Origin: Calditrichota bacterium
GTDB lineage: Bacteria > Electryoneota > RPQS01
Direction: 5' to 3'
DNA length: 7,180 bases
Assembly (NCBI GenBank): GCA_020057985.1
Contig: JAGVEU010000226.1
Span: forward strand, 1-7,180
A program made the position numbers and the translations under genes. Position 1 is the stretch's first letter, and each line of letters opens with the position of its first letter. Shown one piece after another: positions 5,315 to 7,180 of this stretch. The notes under the pieces were generated by a model. That model made no database searches. It saw only the letters and a program-made list of their open reading frames with translations, and had not been told where the DNA came from.

Positions 5315-6667
5315 ATGAAAAGTCTATATTGTCTTGTTACGCTTGGTATGCTTACAGCCAGTGCCTTTGCGCAACCGAATCCGGATACGTGTTGGACAAG
5401 GACTTATGATGGCGGTCGGTCGGAGTGGGCAACCTCGATTCAAAGAACCCATGATGGAGGTTACATTCTCGCGGGGCAATCGTATCTGGTTTACGATCAC
5501 TATAATACATGGGATGCGTACATCGTCCGAACCGATAGTTTAGGAGATACGCTGTGGACACGAACCTACGGCGGCGGCGGGCAGGATTATTTCAGAGGCG
5601 TGATCGAGACGGATGATGGTTACTTTGTCACTGCGGGAGGATTCGACGGCCAGTTCTGCCTAATGAAGTTAACTGCCAGCGGCGATATAGTCTGGAGCCA
5701 GACTTATGGATCAGGTGCAGGACGTTGTGTATTTCAAACATCCGATCACAACTATGTTGCATGCGGCGCACTGAATATTAATGCTTGGGACTGGTATGTG
5801 ATCAAGGTAACTCAAGATACCGGAGTTACGCTGTGGGCACACACCTATGGGGGTTCTGGACAAGAAGAAGCGTACTCCATCAGAGAAACGCCGGATAGTG
5901 GTCTCGTTGCCGCTGGATACACATCCTCTATAGGCTATGGGTACTTCGATGGATGCCTGGTGCGAATGAACAGCAACGGTGATTCACTTTGGGGTCGTGT
6001 GTATGGATACGGTGGGGCAGATGCGATGAACTCAGTGGAATGCATTCCGCAGGGCGGTTTCATGCTTGCGGGTTACTGTTCAACTCCAGGTGCCAATGTA
6101 TATGTCGTGAGAACAGATGATGCCGGAGATACTCTGAGGACTCGACAGTACGGCGGCGATTACGAAGATTATGGGTCTCAGATTGTTCCAACGCCTGATG
6201 GAGGATGGGCCATAGCGGGCAGCAGCAATTCCTTCGGAGCTGGATACGACGCCTACTTAATCAAGATCAATTCTGAGGGAGACACGCTGTGGACCCGAAT
6301 CTATGGCGGACCGAATGAGGATCGGGCTCGTGCCTTGTGCCTTACATTGGACGACGGCTTCGCTCTTGCGGGAGACACAAGGGACACGACCGGAAGTTTG
6401 GATTTCTACGTTGTCAAAACCGGCAAGGACACGACTCTCGTTCCGCCACTCAATCTTGTCCTACGTGTTGTCGGCGATGATGTAATTTTGAACTGGGCGC
6501 GTGACAACTATCCGTTGTACGAGGTTCAGGGAGCCTACTACATAAACGACGTTTTCGAGACACTCGGAACCACGTCAGACACAACGATCCTTCTGCCGTG
6601 GGAAGGGCTTGAGGCATTTCGGTTCTATCAGGTCAGAGGGATTCTGCCTTCAGTTTTGTGTCGCTGA
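5315..6667 (+). CDS. Secreted seven-repeat beta-propeller protein with C-terminal FN3-like domain (copy 2)
   Basis: This 450-residue paralogue has the same plan as its upstream neighbour: a signal peptide (MKSLYCLVTLGMLTASAFA, likely cut before Gln20), the shared QPNPDT linker, then seven repeats starting at residues 27, 81, 127, 174, 226, 275 and 326. Unlike copy 1, repeat length varies from 46 to 54 residues, and the sixth repeat starts with Arg275 in place of Trp. Repeats 2 and 3 have short outer loops, and repeat 3 lacks the usual DGG turn (SDHNY). The tail at 377-447 is almost identical to that of copy 1 (48 of 49 residues from YPLYEVQG to ILPSV), then diverges in the last three residues. 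Ring closure by the N-terminal DTCW strand is again possible. It is probably exported and extracellular; the ligand is unknown. Copy 2 looks older or less recently homogenised internally than copy 1. Confidence 0.87.
   Translation: MKSLYCLVTLGMLTASAFAQPNPDTCWTRTYDGGRSEWATSIQRTHDGGYILAGQSYLVYDHYNTWDAYIVRTDSLGDTLWTRTYGGGGQDYFRGVIETDDGYFVTAGGFDGQFCLMKLTASGDIVWSQTYGSGAGRCVFQTSDHNYVACGALNINAWDWYVIKVTQDTGVTLWAHTYGGSGQEEAYSIRETPDSGLVAAGYTSSIGYGYFDGCLVRMNSNGDSLWGRVYGYGGADAMNSVECIPQGGFMLAGYCSTPGANVYVVRTDDAGDTLRTRQYGGDYEDYGSQIVPTPDGGWAIAGSSNSFGAGYDAYLIKINSEGDTLWTRIYGGPNEDRARALCLTLDDGFALAGDTRDTTGSLDFYVVKTGKDTTLVPPLNLVLRVVGDDVILNWARDNYPLYEVQGAYYINDVFETLGTTSDTTILLPWEGLEAFRFYQVRGILPSVLCR
5393..6424 (+). 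repeat. Seven irregular propeller repeats of copy 2
   Basis: Units start at 5393, 5555, 5693, 5834, 5990, 6137 and 6290. Each has the W.RTYGG start, a central aromatic/AG strand pair and a V[RK]T..GDTL end. Unit lengths differ and DNA identity between units is low, unlike the regular 156-bp units of copy 1. Confidence 0.7.
6508..6655 (+). repeat. 148-bp C-terminal coding segment shared with 5142-5289 (second copy)
   Basis: This is the second copy of the FN3-like tail segment, with the same reading frame and no gaps. Similarity ends abruptly after the Val codon, 12 bp before the stop of this gene. Confidence 0.9.
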
Positions 6668-6727
6668 TATTGGACTGCCTTCGAGAGTCACCATAATATG
6701 CTTTATCGGCCATGCGAGGAGTCTCAC

Positions 6728-6787
6728 GGGAGAGATTCTGAACGCCCGCGCGAAAACCGAAGACGCGCGGTGTCCAGAATCTTTCCC
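6728..6787. repeat. Imperfect hairpin after the propeller operon
   Basis: Outer arms GGGAGAGATTCTG (6728-6740) and CAGAATCTTTCCC (6775-6787) pair over 13 bp with one G-T pair. A short mismatched part follows, then CGCGCG (6747-6752) pairs with CGCGCG (6764-6769) around an 11-nt loop. It starts 60 bp after the stop of copy 2. There is no U-run, so it is either an mRNA 3' end stabiliser or an intergenic palindromic element rather than a standard terminator. Confidence 0.55.
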
Positions 6788-6800
6788 AAGCCACCCATCT

Positions 6801-6934
6801 TTCGCGGCGGCATGTGTCCCCACTCCTCACATGCCCCTCATTCGCATGACGTGGAGTCTGAGCGGGGCACGTGAAGACTCAAGACACGTGCCGCCGCGAG
6901 TAGCTTCACCCCCCCCCTACCCCCCCGTGAACGG
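6801..6934. repeat. Palindromic repeat element, copy A
   Basis: This 134-bp unit is repeated at 6949-7080. Outer arms 6803-6818 (CGCGGCGGCATGTGTC) and 6883-6898 (GACACGTGCCGCCGCG) pair with one G-T. Inner arms 6827-6837 (TCACATGCCCC) and 6864-6874 (GGGGCACGTGA) pair with one mismatch. Between them lie opposed 8-nt internal loops, so the unit folds into one long hairpin of about 96 nt. The 3' part is a C-rich stretch, C9-TA-C7. It encodes nothing convincing and resembles a REP/MITE-like intergenic palindrome of no family I can name. Confidence 0.8.
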
Positions 6935-6943
6935 GGGGAGATT
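6921..6943 (+). terminator. Terminator-like C/G hairpin at the end of repeat copy A
   Basis: CCCCCCG (6921-6927), loop TGAA, and CGGGGGG (6932-6938) form a 7-bp all-G/C stem, soon followed by a weak T-run (ATTTT). It could end + strand transcripts from the propeller operon, about 255 bp after the last stop. In repeat copy B the same hairpin is broken off at 7080. Confidence 0.35.
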
Positions 6944-6948
6944 TTCAA

Positions 6949-7080
6949 TTCGCGGCGGCATGTGTCCCCACTCCTCACATGCCCCTCATTCACATGACGT
7001 GGAGTCTGAGCGGGGCACGTGAAGACTCAAGACACGTGCCGCCGCGAGCAGCTTCACCCCCCCTACCCCCCCGTGAACGG
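6949..7080. repeat. Palindromic repeat element, copy B (3' hairpin truncated)
   Basis: This 132-bp unit is nearly identical to copy A: two substitutions (6992 A for G; 7049 C for T) and two fewer C in the first C-run (C7 against C9). Arms 6951-6966/7031-7046 and 6975-6985/7012-7022 keep the same pairing. Similarity to copy A stops at 7080, inside the terminal hairpin, where unrelated sequence begins. The 14 bp between the copies (6935-6948) is the tail of unit A. Confidence 0.8.
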
Positions 7081-7180
7081 ACACTACTGTCTAAATGTAG
7101 TGGGTTGATTTTAGAGGGTTTAGGTTTGGAATTGGTACGTTCCATGCAGCACATCTTTCAGCGTCACGAGATCAAACAGG
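7081..7180. mobile_element. Probable end of an inserted element, continuing past the window
   Basis: Sequence from 7081 replaces the expected continuation of the palindromic repeat, so 7080/7081 is a junction. The new sequence opens with a small inverted repeat, CACTAC (7082-7087) and GTAGTG (7097-7102) around a 9-nt loop, as at some transposon ends. Two reading frames run to the window edge. On the - strand a 19-codon end (LFDLVTLKDVLHGTYQFQT) stops with TAA at 7122-7120; on the + strand a frame from ATG 7144 begins MQHIFQRHEIKQ. Either could belong to a transposase, but I recognise neither. Confidence 0.4.

Noticed and set aside
5352..5561. 69-codon - strand frame inside propeller copy 2
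   Set aside because: It lies antisense to a clear coding repeat, with no start signals and no family resemblance.
6609..7022. 137-codon + strand reading frame spanning the end of copy 2 and the hairpin repeats
   Set aside because: It begins inside the propeller gene in another frame, and much of its length is translation of the palindromic repeat (the same peptide stretch appears twice). There is no ribosome binding site or recognisable domain.
6801..7080. CRISPR-like array
   Set aside because: There are only two long units with a 14-bp gap, no series of short repeats with equal spacers and no cas genes. Each unit is a palindrome with C-runs.

Overview
The window looks like a bacterial chromosome segment of roughly 53% G+C (estimated by eye) with two divergent gene blocks, flanked by mobile-element debris. 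Shine-Dalgarno sites precede most genes and the central spacer holds two sigma70-type promoters with 17-base spacers. This argues against Bacteroidota, whose promoters and leaders differ. Tandem secreted beta-propeller genes with a short fibronectin-like tail are common in little-cultured phyla of the FCB neighbourhood, but that assignment is inference and weak.

Layout. 1-222: 3' end of an IS5-type transposase (+ strand), cut by the window edge. 227-3658: four genes on the - strand, read from right to left: a Rossmann-fold reductase distantly like FabV/trans-2-enoyl-CoA reductase, a CPBP intramembrane protease, an acyl-CoA dehydrogenase and a small PGPGW membrane protein. The first pair and the last pair each overlap by 4 nt at start and stop; a 143-bp gap separates the pairs. 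3659-3909: a divergent promoter spacer with a 26-bp near-perfect palindrome placed just after the likely start of the - strand transcript, as expected for a repressor operator. 3910-6667: two tandem + strand genes for secreted seven-repeat beta-propeller proteins, with a strong promoter and good ribosome binding sites. 6668-7080: no gene, but three kinds of hairpin, including two near-identical tandem copies of a ~133-bp palindromic repeat. 7081-7180: sequence that interrupts the second repeat copy, probably the end of another inserted element.

How the genes fit together. The - strand block is plausibly an acyl-CoA or fatty-acid oxidation/reduction unit with two membrane proteins attached, under a repressor of TetR-like habit that is not encoded here. 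The + strand block makes two exported proteins that share signal peptide, architecture and an almost identical C-terminal domain, while their propeller surfaces have diverged widely. The most interesting points are the tail conserved at DNA level, the exact 52-residue repeat with a two-blade duplication, the operator palindrome, the FabV-like protein that seems to lack the usual lysine, and the tandem hairpin elements.
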